Counted from the first letter of the stretch, positions 18,040 through 28,086 are shown. The stretch: DNA of 64,000 nucleotides from Chordicoccus furentiruminis (GCF_019355395.1 NZ_CP048829.1:2521001-2585000), one strand, 5' to 3'. Numbers and translations: made by a program. Notes: a model not told the origin generated them from the sequence alone.

Positions 18040-20825
18040 TGTACGCACAAGCTGTGAGAACCTCGCTCCCCCGCAGGCCGCAGGGGGTGTTCAGAGGGGT
18101 GTTCAAATCGGTTCATTTTCAAAATCGAAAATGTGATTGTATCAAATACCTCAAAGTAGGGGACCCCTGTATGGGCAGCGGTCATATCTTGGTGTACGCA
18201 TTTGATGTGCTGATGCAGATTTATGAGAGCGCCGGATATGGACAGCGTGATGCAGCCAGAAGTATTCTGGAAAACAATCTGTATGGCCTGGATATTGACG
18301 ACCGTGCATTCCAGATGGCTTACTTTGCTGTCATGATGAAAGCCCGTCAGTATAATCGCCGGATTCTGAACGGTGAATATAAACCCAATGTTTATTCCAT
18401 TCAGGAAAGCAACGGAATCTACCGGAATCAGCTTAAGTACTTCGGCGCTGGACTGAACGATCTTGAAAAGAACGACGCTGTAACCCAGATGACAGGACTT
18501 CTGGACACTTTCAAGGATGCAAAAGAATATGGCTCGATTCTCACAGTAGATCAGTATGATTGGGATCTTTTGGATCGTTTTGTATCTAATGTTGAAATCA
18601 TCGGGCAGATGAGCATGTATACCGTAGGCTTAGATGATACTGCGGAACAGATGAAGCAAATTATAAATCAGGGAAAAGTTCTTGCGCAGAAATACCATGT
18701 GACAACCACGAATCCGCCCTACATGGCATCAAGCGGAATGAATGACAAGTTAAACTCATACGTAAAAAAGAATTATTCAGCTGGTAAAAATGATCTATTT
18801 GCGGTGTTTATGGAAAAATGCATAAACAGTTCGCTGAGATGTGGTTATATCGGTATGATCACACAACATTCTTGGATGTTCCTGTCAAGATACGCTGATC
18901 TGAGAAAAGAAGTAGCTAATACCATGATTGTAAATATGGCACATTTAGGAGCCAGAGCATTTGAGGATATCGGTGGTGAAGTAGTTCAAACAACATCATT
19001 TGTATTGAACAAAACAGGATTGAAGAAGTATAAAGGGACCTACTGTCGCTTGGTTGATGAGAACTCTCAAGATGCAAAAGAAAAGATGTTCTTAAGCGGT
19101 GATAATAGGTATGTAGCGGCCCAGTATCAGTTTATGGACATCCCTGATGCTCCTATAAGCTATCATTTGAGTGACGATGTATATAAAGTATTTGAGAAGA
19201 ACAGCTTTTTAGGGGATGTTGGAACTGCGAGACAGGGGCTTGGGACATCAGATAATAATACATTTCTTAGACTTTGGAGCGAGGTCTCATGGAATAATAT
19301 CGGCTTTGGCTTAAAAGATTGTGAGGATACCAACTGCTCTGATTGCAAGTGGTTCCCGTATATTAAGGGCGGATCATATAGAAGATGGTATCCCAACAAA
19401 GAGTATGTAGTGAACTATTCAAATAATGGGTTTGATATTAAATCTGCTGTAATGCGTAAATACCCTTACTTGAATAATCCTGACTTTGTTGTAAAAAACA
19501 CAAGCACATATTTCCATGCGGGCATTACATGGAGTGATGTTTCAACTGGCTTATTTAGCGCAAGATGGGTTGATGATGGGTATATATATGCCGATGCTGG
19601 ACCAATGTTTTTCTGTACGAATAAACCGGAGTTGAAATTGGCGTATATGAATACCCCTGTGTTTCAGCTGTTTGGAGATATCATTTGTCAGGGGATTCAC
19701 TATAGCACAGGGCAAATACCACAAATCCCATATATAAAAATCGAGGGGATGGAATCTGAAAGGCGAGTAATCAAGTTGGTTGGCGAATGCAAAGCGCTGT
19801 CTATGAAAGATTGGGATGCCTTTGAGGGTTCTTGGGATTATAAAGGACATTATTTATCTGGAGGAGAAACTATGGGACGCTTAATCGCAGATAAGTATAA
19901 AGAATGGGAATTGGAGTGTGAGGAGCGTTTCAATCAGCTCAAAGCCAATGAAGAAGAATTAAACAGAATATTCATTGAGATATATGGCCTTCAAGACGAG
20001 TTGACTCCGGAGGTTGAGGATAAGGATGTTACAGTTCGTAAGGCAGAGCTTCAGAGGGATATAAAGAGCCTTTTAAGCTATGCAGTTGGTTGCATGTTTG
20101 GCAGGTATTCTTTAGATGTTGATGGACTTGCTTTTGCGGGCGGTGAATGGGACGCTTCAAAGTATGTTTCATATATTCCGGATCAGGATAATGTTATCCC
20201 TATCACTGATGAGGAATACTTAGAGGATGATATTGTCTCACGCCTTTGCGCATGGTTAAAGGTAGTATATGGCGATGATACATTAGAACAGAACCTTGAT
20301 TTTATTGCCCGGGCATTAGGCAATAAAGGAGATAGCAGCCGGACAATTATCAGGAATTATTTTTTGAACGACTTCTTTAAGGATCATTGCCAGACGTATT
20401 CGGTTACGGGTTCTGGCAAGAGGCCTATTTATTGGCTGTTTGATTCTGGAAAGCAGAACGGGTTCAAAGCACTTATTTATCTTCATCGCTACAATGCAGA
20501 TACCGTCGGCAATCTTCGCATCGATTATCTTCATCGTATGCAGCGAATTTATGAGAGCGAGATTGGTCGCATGCAGGATATGATCGATCACAGTACAAGT
20601 GGTCGTGAAGTAGCACAAGCGACAAAACGCCGTGAGAAACTAACAAAGCAGTTAAAAGAATGCCGTGAATATGATGAGAAACTGGCTCACTTGGCGCTTT
20701 CTCGTATTGAACTGGATTTAGATGAAGGTGTGAAAAAGAATTATAGAAAAATTCAGACCGCAAATGATGGAAAGTTCTATGAAGTACTTGCTGACTCAAA
20801 AGGAATCATGGCAAAGGAGAAATAA
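18039..20825 (+). CDS. pglX: BREX PglX methyltransferase, N-terminally truncated copy
   Basis: PglX is the BREX adenine methyltransferase, about 1,200 residues when complete, which marks host DNA and is needed for phage defence. This copy (928 residues from the TAATG-coupled start) lacks the first 320 or so residues. Similarity begins just before motif I, DPCMGSGH. Catalytic NPPYM is present, followed by an AT-rich target-recognition segment (about bases 18,720-19,860) and a full C-terminal helical domain from RLIADKYKEWELECEER to the end. The 45 residues before motif I do not look like PglX. Bases 18,171-18,551 repeat in the next gene. It could be a decaying fragment or a switchable half-gene. 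Confidence 0.8.
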   Translation: MYAQAVRTSLPRRPQGVFRGVFKSVHFQNRKCDCIKYLKVGDPCMGSGHILVYAFDVLMQIYESAGYGQRDAARSILENNLYGLDIDDRAFQMAYFAVMMKARQYNRRILNGEYKPNVYSIQESNGIYRNQLKYFGAGLNDLEKNDAVTQMTGLLDTFKDAKEYGSILTVDQYDWDLLDRFVSNVEIIGQMSMYTVGLDDTAEQMKQIINQGKVLAQKYHVTTTNPPYMASSGMNDKLNSYVKKNYSAGKNDLFAVFMEKCINSSLRCGYIGMITQHSWMFLSRYADLRKEVANTMIVNMAHLGARAFEDIGGEVVQTTSFVLNKTGLKKYKGTYCRLVDENSQDAKEKMFLSGDNRYVAAQYQFMDIPDAPISYHLSDDVYKVFEKNSFLGDVGTARQGLGTSDNNTFLRLWSEVSWNNIGFGLKDCEDTNCSDCKWFPYIKGGSYRRWYPNKEYVVNYSNNGFDIKSAVMRKYPYLNNPDFVVKNTSTYFHAGITWSDVSTGLFSARWVDDGYIYADAGPMFFCTNKPELKLAYMNTPVFQLFGDIICQGIHYSTGQIPQIPYIKIEGMESERRVIKLVGECKALSMKDWDAFEGSWDYKGHYLSGGETMGRLIADKYKEWELECEERFNQLKANEEELNRIFIEIYGLQDELTPEVEDKDVTVRKAELQRDIKSLLSYAVGCMFGRYSLDVDGLAFAGGEWDASKYVSYIPDQDNVIPITDEEYLEDDIVSRLCAWLKVVYGDDTLEQNLDFIARALGNKGDSSRTIIRNYFLNDFFKDHCQTYSVTGSGKRPIYWLFDSGKQNGFKALIYLHRYNADTVGNLRIDYLHRMQRIYESEIGRMQDMIDHSTSGREVAQATKRREKLTKQLKECREYDEKLAHLALSRIELDLDEGVKKNYRKIQTANDGKFYEVLADSKGIMAKEK
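18114..18133. repeat. Perfect 7-bp inverted repeat upstream of pglX homology
   Basis: CATTTTC, six bases, GAAAATG. It lies 30 bases before the point where pglX similarity begins (about 18,150). It could be an operator, an RNA hairpin or a scar of the event that cut the gene's 5' end. It has the same 7-6-7 geometry as the inverted repeat at 16,674 but a different half-site. Confidence 0.4.
18171..18551 (+). repeat. 381-bp direct repeat, copy 1 (pglX methyltransferase core)
   Basis: This segment, from motif I GSGH to SILTVD, recurs at 21,822-22,202 with a constant offset of 3,651 bases and no gaps. I count six mismatches, all in the first half; the last 207 bases are identical. Such length and identity is ample for RecA-dependent crossing-over. 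Both copies lie in frame inside pglX genes. Confidence 0.92.
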
Positions 20826-20828
20826 GGC

Positions 20829-23453
20829 ATGAACAAGGCTGCCATAAAAAACTTTGCCATCTGGGCAAGGAATAAACTTATCGCGGATATCAGCTATCGT
20901 GCGGGCTTGATGGGGATTACAGCAGACTGTATTCAGATGTCATTGCCGCAGTCTACTGGTACGACAGAGTTTTACGACATCGGCACAGCGGAGCCTTATT
21001 CCATCAGTGGAGAAGCTGTAAAGCAACGGAAACATCTTGTAGAGCTGATACAACGCAAGGAGAAGGAAACAAACTACAAGACTGCCTACAAATACGTTCT
21101 GGAGGAGGTTGCCTATACATGGTTTAACCGTCTGATTGCCGTACGCTTCATGGAAGTCAATGATTACCTTCCTTCTCATATTCGTGTGCTCTCCTCTGAC
21201 TCTGGGAAGATGGAGCCCGATTTGGTAACAAATCCATTTGATGCTGGTTTGTCCTTCACTTCTGAGGAAGAACAGACTATCTATCAGCTGAAGCAGGAAA
21301 ACAAACTGGATGATGTCTTCCGCATTCTTTTTATCAAGCAGTGCAATGCACTGAATGAAAATCTGCCGGCGCTGTTTGAGAAAACAAGTGATTATACGGA
21401 GTTGCTCCTGAACCTGTCAGTCATTGACCAGGACGGCGTAGTCTATCATCTGGTGCATGATATTCCGGAGGAAGACTTCGATGTAGAACGTGGTGGACAG
21501 GTGGAGATTATTGGCTGGCTGTATCAGTACTATAACACCGAACCCAAAAGCGAGGCTTTTGCAAAGAAAGGCAAGCTCACGAAGGAAGAAGTACCTGCAG
21601 TCACCCAGCTTTTCACGCCGGACTGGATTGTACGTTACATGGTGGAGAACAGTCTTGGCCGCTTGTGGGTTGAGGGGCATCCGAATGATGGCTTGAAGGC
21701 AGGCTGGAAATATTATCTGGAGGAAGCTGAACAGGAACCGGAAGTGCAGGCTAAATTGGCCGAAATCCGCGCAGAATATGCGAAATTGAATCCGGAAGAT
21801 ATCAAGGTGATCGATCCCTGCATGGGCAGCGGTCATATCTTGGTGTATGCATTTGATGTGCTGATGCAGATTTATGAGAGCGCCGGATATGGACAGCGTG
21901 ATGCAGCCAGAAGCATTCTGGAAAACAATCTGTATGGCCTGGATATTGATGACCGTGCATATCAGATGGCTTACTTTGCTGTCATGATGAAAGCTCGTCA
22001 GTATAATCGCCGGATTCTGAACGGTGAATATAAACCCAATGTTTATTCCATTCAGGAAAGCAACGGAATCTACCGGAATCAGCTTAAGTACTTCGGCGCT
22101 GGACTGAACGATCTTGAAAAGAACGACGCTGTAACCCAGATGACAGGACTTCTGGACACTTTCAAGGATGCAAAAGAATATGGCTCGATTCTCACAGTAG
22201 ATAAGTATGACTGGGATCTACTTTATCGGTTTGCGTCTAGTATTGAGACAATAGGGCAACTTAGTTTTGAGGCAGTAGGATTGGATGATACTGCAGAACA
22301 GCTGAAAGAGCTGATTTCGCAGGGAAAGGCTCTTGCACAGAAATACCTTGTGGCAACCACGAATCCGCCCTACATGGGAAATTTACCAAAGCGTTTGGAT
22401 GATTTTGCAAAAGAGAATTTCAATATATATAGATACGATTCATACTCCATTTTCATGAAAAGATTGACTGAGTTTAGAAGCGAAAATGGATATATTGCAA
22501 TGGTAACCGGAGATAGTTGGCTGTCCTTATCGAGCTTTTCACAATTAAGGAGAGCGTTATTACAGACTAATTCATTTGTGAATATCGTTCCACTTGGTTC
22601 CGACGCTTTTGAGGCTGGGTTTGGGACAGTAATGTTTTGCTTTAGTGATTATACGGCAGGATATAAAACTCAGTATATTGATTTGTCGGAAGTAAAAAAT
22701 AAGTCTGAGGAAATAACAGAATCGTACTATGTAAGAGACAAAAAAACTTTTGAACATGATAATGATGTTTTTTTGGAATCTAAAGATGCAGAAATAGTTT
22801 ACTCATGTACAGATTATGACTTGAGGGTTCTCTATGGGAGAAAGCTTTTAGAAGAGTTGATTCCGAAGGCGGGACTTGTAGCAGGGAGTAACGATCTATA
22901 TCTTAGACTTTGGTTTGAAGTTAAAAACGAAAAGTGTGTTTTTAATGCTGAAACTATGGAAGATATAAAACTGGATACATGGGTTCCACTGCATAAAGGA
23001 GGCGGTTTTCGGAAATGGTATGGAATTCATGAATATCTGATCCTGCTGAAACAAATGTTTAGCGATCGAAAAATAAACAAGGCAATAAGAACTGGTGATC
23101 CTGATTACTTTTTTAAGGAAGGAATTACCTGGTCTACTCTTTCAAATAAATTTGGGGTTCGAAAAAGTCCAAAAGGGTTTACCTATAACACAAAAGGCTC
23201 TATGTGTTTCCCGAAGAATCAAAATGATCTAGATTATTATGTTGGCCTGTTAAATTCAGTGGTGTCGCAATATTTTATAGGTATCATTGCGCCGAATTTG
23301 GATTTTAATAGCGGTACAGTTGTTAAATTGCCGCTAAAAATAAATAGTAAAACCAGAGTAACAGAGTTGGCTGAAAAATGTGTTGATATTTCAAAGAATG
23401 ACTGGGATTCGTTTGAAACATCTTGGGATTTTAAGAAGCATCCCCTGATATAG
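20829..23453 (+). CDS. pglX: BREX PglX methyltransferase, C-terminally truncated copy
   Basis: This 874-residue copy carries what the upstream one lacks: the N-terminal domain (residues 1-320) and motif I (DPCMGSGH, 329-336), followed by the NPPYM motif near 512. It then has a different, AT-rich target-recognition segment and ends at DSFETSWDFKKHPL. The matching point in the upstream copy (FEGSWDYKGHYL) is followed by another 300 or so residues, so this copy lacks the C-terminal domain. AAGGAG precedes its ATG, four bases after the first copy's stop. The pair is therefore circularly permuted relative to one complete gene. Whether either copy is active alone, or they complement each other, cannot be told. 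Confidence 0.85.
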   Translation: MNKAAIKNFAIWARNKLIADISYRAGLMGITADCIQMSLPQSTGTTEFYDIGTAEPYSISGEAVKQRKHLVELIQRKEKETNYKTAYKYVLEEVAYTWFNRLIAVRFMEVNDYLPSHIRVLSSDSGKMEPDLVTNPFDAGLSFTSEEEQTIYQLKQENKLDDVFRILFIKQCNALNENLPALFEKTSDYTELLLNLSVIDQDGVVYHLVHDIPEEDFDVERGGQVEIIGWLYQYYNTEPKSEAFAKKGKLTKEEVPAVTQLFTPDWIVRYMVENSLGRLWVEGHPNDGLKAGWKYYLEEAEQEPEVQAKLAEIRAEYAKLNPEDIKVIDPCMGSGHILVYAFDVLMQIYESAGYGQRDAARSILENNLYGLDIDDRAYQMAYFAVMMKARQYNRRILNGEYKPNVYSIQESNGIYRNQLKYFGAGLNDLEKNDAVTQMTGLLDTFKDAKEYGSILTVDKYDWDLLYRFASSIETIGQLSFEAVGLDDTAEQLKELISQGKALAQKYLVATTNPPYMGNLPKRLDDFAKENFNIYRYDSYSIFMKRLTEFRSENGYIAMVTGDSWLSLSSFSQLRRALLQTNSFVNIVPLGSDAFEAGFGTVMFCFSDYTAGYKTQYIDLSEVKNKSEEITESYYVRDKKTFEHDNDVFLESKDAEIVYSCTDYDLRVLYGRKLLEELIPKAGLVAGSNDLYLRLWFEVKNEKCVFNAETMEDIKLDTWVPLHKGGGFRKWYGIHEYLILLKQMFSDRKINKAIRTGDPDYFFKEGITWSTLSNKFGVRKSPKGFTYNTKGSMCFPKNQNDLDYYVGLLNSVVSQYFIGIIAPNLDFNSGTVVKLPLKINSKTRVTELAEKCVDISKNDWDSFETSWDFKKHPLI
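21822..22202 (+). repeat. 381-bp direct repeat, copy 2 (pglX methyltransferase core)
   Basis: Partner of the repeat at 18,171-18,551. After the repeat the two genes stay similar but clearly diverged up to the NPPYM codons, then their target-recognition segments differ. This sharp fall in identity at one border suggests recent gene conversion or duplication of the core. Confidence 0.92.
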
Positions 23454-23467
23454 GAAGGGTTAATTCT

Positions 23468-25990
23468 ATGGCTGAGCTAAATCTAAAACAAATAATAGAT
23501 CGACTGAATGCCGAGTTTACGGGCGATACCCGGAAACTGGTTTTCTGGTACGACGATAAAGCTGAGTTCGCAGAGGACATTGAAGGCGTTGAGCTGGAGA
23601 ATGCCAAGGTGTATCAGCTGAAGCAGGATAGCCAGTTTGCAACGAAGCGTTTTCTGGAGCGAGAGGATACAACGACGAATTATCTGATCTATGCTCCGTT
23701 CCCGAAGCCGGATGTCAGAGAAAACCATCTGGAAGACACCCTGTTGTATTCCAAGCGGTTCTTTGCTGACCGTGCTTCTCTGCTGTCAGTTGATCTCGGT
23801 ATTGAAGAAAAATACAAGCCGATCATCGAGAAGCATATTAAGTTCTTTGCCAGTAAAGAGCGGACACAACGCTTTTATGACTTGGAGATCGAAAACTTCA
23901 ACGAGGAGAATATCCTTGTCGGCCTTCTTAGCGCGGTATGCAGGACGCGCACCTGCTCTTTCGAGGAGGTGTTGCGTGTCATGATCACAGAGGGGTCGCT
24001 TGAAGACAACAAGTTCCTTGCGGAAATGGTGAAATACGATCTTCTGCCGTCCTTCTGGAAGCTCTGTGAACAGCAATTTGGCTATACTGATGCGAAACCG
24101 ACATTGGAGAAGCTGATCGTCACGATGTTTATCACATCGACTGCACGGCAGCTCGGCTGCGAAGTGCCGGCAGGCTGGAAGAGCTTCGTTTCCTATAAAT
24201 CCGGGAATATCATTGCCTTCCTGGATAACCTGATGAACAGCGTACTTTACAGTGGGCGCTTTGATGAATTGTCCAAGCATGTTTCTGATGGCCAGAATAC
24301 CATGTCGGCCTTTGCCGGGATGCAGCCGGAAATGCTGATTGATGTTGAGACCTTCATCTCTGCGGATCAGATACTTGTGAAATGGCTTGTTGACCGCCTG
24401 ACCGCTGAAGATACCGGCGCAATGCTGGATCGCGTCACGATTCCGGAACTCTGTGAGAAGCGGATGAAGATGCATTTCGGAAAGCGGACAAAAAAGACCT
24501 ATCAGCTGCTTCTGAGCGCATACCATCTGATTATTGCTGCTAACTACAGCTGCCCGGATGGGTTCAAAAATGTCATCAAGCAGTATCTGGCGAAGGATTA
24601 CCAGATCGATCAGGAATATCGGAAATTCTATTACAGCTATGACCAGATCGAGGATACGGGAGCTTTTGAAGGCCTCCGCACTCTGATCGAGAACATCTAT
24701 ACCAATGAGTACCTGGGCAAAATCATGCCCAAGTGGAACGAGGGTATTCAGGAAAACGGCGCACTTCAGGAAATGCCTTTGCAGCGCAATTTCTATAATC
24801 GCTATCTGCGCAATGCAAAGGAACGCACGGTTGTGATCATTTCGGATGCGATGCGATATGAGGTTGGGCAGGAACTGTTCAAGCGAATGCTGGATGACCC
24901 GAAGTGTACCGCAAAGATGGAAGCACAGCTTTCTGTCCTGCCGTCCTATACAAGGCTTGGCATGGCCGCTCTGCTGCCGCATAAATCTCTGACAATGACG
25001 GATGATTTTCGGGTGCTGGTGGATGATGTCCTATGCAATGATCTCTCAGGCAGACAGACTGTTTTGCAGAAACATCAAGCGAACGGTGTGTGCGTGCAGT
25101 TTGATGATATCAAGGGGTTAAAGAAAAATGACCTGCGGGATATCTTCACTGGTATGCAGGTGGTTTATGTGTATCATAACCAGATCGATGCCCGTGGAGA
25201 TAAAGCTACGACCGAGGATGAAGTGTTTGTGGCGTGTCAGGAAGCGGTTGCGGAGATCATGGATTTGATCCGGAAAATCTCTACCAATGCGAATACATAC
25301 CGTTTCATCATAACGTCCGATCATGGCTTCATCTATAAGCGGGATAAGCTTTCCGAAAGTGACAAGATCGGTGCCATCAACGATAAGAAGGCATTTATCA
25401 ATCGACGCTTCATCGTTGCGCAGGAAGCTGTCGTGGATGAGGGTGTTCAAAGTCTGCCCTTGGGGATGATTCTGGATAATGACGATACCAAGCAGGTATC
25501 ATTCCCTGTCAGCAGCAATGTTTTCAAAGTGGCCGGCGGCGGGCAGAACTTTGTCCACGGCGGATCATCTCCGCAGGAAATGCTCGTTCCGGTGCTGGAT
25601 ATCAAGATGGAACGCGGTCACATGGAAACAAGGCCTGCGCAGATTGCTCTGGTCAGTATCGTACAGAAGATCACGAACTTGATTACAACCATGGACTTTA
25701 TCCAGACAGATGCCGTCAGCGATACTGTGAAGAAGACGACGTACAAGATGTATTTCGTCTCGGAGGATAACGAAAAGATTTCCAACGAGAATATCTATAT
25801 CGCTGACAGCCGTGACGCCGATCCGCAGAAGCGAATCTTCCGGATGCGGTTCACATTCAAGAATAAGAAATACGATAAGAACAAGCAGTATTACCTTGTC
25901 GTATATGATGATGCTACTGGAATTGAGGCGTTCCGTCACCCGGTCATTATGGACCTGGCGTTTGCGGATGATTTTGGCTTCAACTTCTGA
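23468..25990 (+). CDS. pglZ: BREX PglZ, type A alkaline-phosphatase-fold protein
   Basis: This 840-residue protein opens MAELNLKQIIDRLNAEF, then KLVFWYDDKAEF, the typical BREX-1 PglZ beginning. The phosphatase-fold core shows the metal-binding motifs VIISDAMRYEVG (about 455-467), IITSDHGF (about 613-620) and FVHGGSSPQEM (about 695-705). PglZ is a core BREX component and, with PglX, is the hallmark of these systems; its exact substrate is not settled. It lies 14 bases after the second pglX copy and is followed by brxL 22 bases later, so one operon is likely. The frame is intact and full length. Confidence 0.93.
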   Translation: MAELNLKQIIDRLNAEFTGDTRKLVFWYDDKAEFAEDIEGVELENAKVYQLKQDSQFATKRFLEREDTTTNYLIYAPFPKPDVRENHLEDTLLYSKRFFADRASLLSVDLGIEEKYKPIIEKHIKFFASKERTQRFYDLEIENFNEENILVGLLSAVCRTRTCSFEEVLRVMITEGSLEDNKFLAEMVKYDLLPSFWKLCEQQFGYTDAKPTLEKLIVTMFITSTARQLGCEVPAGWKSFVSYKSGNIIAFLDNLMNSVLYSGRFDELSKHVSDGQNTMSAFAGMQPEMLIDVETFISADQILVKWLVDRLTAEDTGAMLDRVTIPELCEKRMKMHFGKRTKKTYQLLLSAYHLIIAANYSCPDGFKNVIKQYLAKDYQIDQEYRKFYYSYDQIEDTGAFEGLRTLIENIYTNEYLGKIMPKWNEGIQENGALQEMPLQRNFYNRYLRNAKERTVVIISDAMRYEVGQELFKRMLDDPKCTAKMEAQLSVLPSYTRLGMAALLPHKSLTMTDDFRVLVDDVLCNDLSGRQTVLQKHQANGVCVQFDDIKGLKKNDLRDIFTGMQVVYVYHNQIDARGDKATTEDEVFVACQEAVAEIMDLIRKISTNANTYRFIITSDHGFIYKRDKLSESDKIGAINDKKAFINRRFIVAQEAVVDEGVQSLPLGMILDNDDTKQVSFPVSSNVFKVAGGGQNFVHGGSSPQEMLVPVLDIKMERGHMETRPAQIALVSIVQKITNLITTMDFIQTDAVSDTVKKTTYKMYFVSEDNEKISNENIYIADSRDADPQKRIFRMRFTFKNKKYDKNKQYYLVVYDDATGIEAFRHPVIMDLAFADDFGFNF

Positions 25991-26012
25991 TAGATAGAAC
26001 GGAGGCAAGAGT

Positions 26013-28073
26013 ATGTCGGAATTCTTTGAGACCGATGACAGAAGAACTGTCCTGAAGAATAAGCTCCGTCAGTATTTTGACGGCAAGATCGTGCGGAAGG
26101 ATCTGACGAAGAAGATCAAAGAGGGAGCCAACGTTCCGGTGTATGTGCTGGAGTTCCTTCTCGGTCAGTATTGCAGTTCAGACGATCCTGAGATCATTGA
26201 GCAAGGCGTTGAGAATGTAAAACGCATCCTTGCTGATAATTTCGTGCGGCCTGATGAGGCTCAGAAGATTCTGTCTGTCCTCCGCCAGCGCGGCAGCCAC
26301 ACCGTCATTGATATGATCACGGTGAATCTGGATATTAAACATGACTGCTATGTCTCCGATTTCTCTAACCTTGGCTTAAAAGGTATTCCGATTGACGAGG
26401 AATACCCGACAAAATATGACCGGCTTCTCTGCGGTGGTATCTGGTGCATCGTTCAGCTGGACTATGAGTTCATCGAAGAAGAACGGAATGGAACACCGAT
26501 TCATATCCGTAAGCTGACTCCGATCCAGATGCCCCATGTGGATATCAATGAACTGAAAGAAGGCCGGAAAGCCTTCTCCAAAGAGGAATGGATCGATGTA
26601 TTGCTGCGTTCCATCGGTATGGAGCCGGACGAACTGGAGTACCGTGAGAAATGGCTGCTTCTGACCAGAATGCTGCCGCTCATTGAGAACAACTTTAACC
26701 TGTGTGAGCTCGGCCCAAGAAGCACGGGCAAGTCTCACCTGTATAAAGAAATATCTCCGAACAGCATCCTTGTGTCCGGTGGGCAGACTACCGTTGCCAA
26801 TTTGTTCTATAACATGGCAAGGAAGCAGGTGGGGCTTGTCGGCCTTTGGGATTGTGTAGCGTTTGATGAGGTTGCCGGGATTCATTTCAAGGATAAAGAC
26901 GGCGTGCAGATCATGAAAGACTACATGGCATCCGGTTCCTTTGCCCGCGGCAAGGAAGAAAAGGCAGCCTCCGCATCCATGGTCTTTGTCGGAAACATCA
27001 ATCAGAGCGTGGATGTCCTTCTGAAAACCAGCAGCCTGTTTGACCCGTTCCCGCCTGAAATGGCTACAGATACGGCGTTCCTGGATCGTATGCACTGCTA
27101 TATTCCTGGCTGGGAAATTCCGAAGTTCCGTCCGGAACATTTCACGGATGACTATGGCTTTATCACGGACTATTTATCAGAGTTCATTCGTGAGCTGCGG
27201 AAAGAACAGTATGGGGATGCTCTGGATAAGTATTTCCGCTTGGGGAAGAACCTGAATCAGAGAGATACCATCGCTGTGCGAAAGATGGTTGACGCCTATG
27301 TGAAGCTGCTCTATCCGGATGGAGTATTCGACAAAGAACAGATCGAAGAGATTCTGACGATTGCGCTTGAAATGCGCCGACGTGTAAAGGAACAGCTGAA
27401 AAAGCTCGGCGGTATGGAGTTCTATGATGTGAACTTCTCCTACATCGACAATGATTCTTTTGAGGAGCACTACGTTTCTGTTCCGGAACAGGGCGGCGGA
27501 AAGCTGATACCGGAAGGAATGTGCAATCCGGGCCAGGTCTATACCGTATCTCGTGGAAAGTCCGGCATGATCGGCGTGTTCCGTTTGGAATCGCAGATGC
27601 TTCCGGGCAACGGCAAGTTTGACCGTACCGGTCTCGGTTCGGATCGGGAATGCAGGGAGGCTTCCAATACAGCATTCAGCTTCCTGAAAGCAAACGGGAA
27701 CCGGATCAGCGGCAGCATCAGCACGACCTCAAAGGATTACATCGTAAATTATCAGGATTTACAGGGCATCGGGATGACCAACAAGCTGGCACTGCCGACG
27801 CTGATCGCACTCAGCTCTATTGCTTTGAGCAAACCGACCGTAAGCTCTCTGGCCGTGCTGGGTGAGATCAGCATCAGTGGAACCATCATTAAGGTAGATG
27901 AGCTTGCAAATGCGCTGCAAGTCTGCCTGGATTCTGGAGCGAAGAAGGTGTTGCTGCCGATCACTTCTGCCGGTGATCTCGGCACAGTTCCTGCAGAACT
28001 GGTCGGATGCTTCAACCTGATTTTCTATAGCAGCGCCGAGGACGCGGTATATAAGGCGCTGGGAGTGGAATAA
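26013..28073 (+). CDS. brxL: BREX BrxL, Lon-like AAA+ protein
   Basis: A 686-residue protein with the BrxL N-terminal domain (FFETDDRRTVLKNKLRQYFDGK). The Walker A motif GPRSTGKSHLY is near residues 233-243 and a Walker B-like region (DCVAFDEVAG) near 285. A C-terminal Lon-like fold runs from about residue 560 (KLALPTLIALSSIAL ... KKVLLPITSAGD). BrxL is the last core gene in type 1 BREX and forms ring-shaped DNA-binding complexes. The start follows GGAGG. The next gene, qatA, begins 13 bases later, so Qat may be read through from the BREX promoter. Confidence 0.93.
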   Translation: MSEFFETDDRRTVLKNKLRQYFDGKIVRKDLTKKIKEGANVPVYVLEFLLGQYCSSDDPEIIEQGVENVKRILADNFVRPDEAQKILSVLRQRGSHTVIDMITVNLDIKHDCYVSDFSNLGLKGIPIDEEYPTKYDRLLCGGIWCIVQLDYEFIEEERNGTPIHIRKLTPIQMPHVDINELKEGRKAFSKEEWIDVLLRSIGMEPDELEYREKWLLLTRMLPLIENNFNLCELGPRSTGKSHLYKEISPNSILVSGGQTTVANLFYNMARKQVGLVGLWDCVAFDEVAGIHFKDKDGVQIMKDYMASGSFARGKEEKAASASMVFVGNINQSVDVLLKTSSLFDPFPPEMATDTAFLDRMHCYIPGWEIPKFRPEHFTDDYGFITDYLSEFIRELRKEQYGDALDKYFRLGKNLNQRDTIAVRKMVDAYVKLLYPDGVFDKEQIEEILTIALEMRRRVKEQLKKLGGMEFYDVNFSYIDNDSFEEHYVSVPEQGGGKLIPEGMCNPGQVYTVSRGKSGMIGVFRLESQMLPGNGKFDRTGLGSDRECREASNTAFSFLKANGNRISGSISTTSKDYIVNYQDLQGIGMTNKLALPTLIALSSIALSKPTVSSLAVLGEISISGTIIKVDELANALQVCLDSGAKKVLLPITSAGDLGTVPAELVGCFNLIFYSSAEDAVYKALGVE

Positions 28074-28086
28074 GGAGGATTTTATA

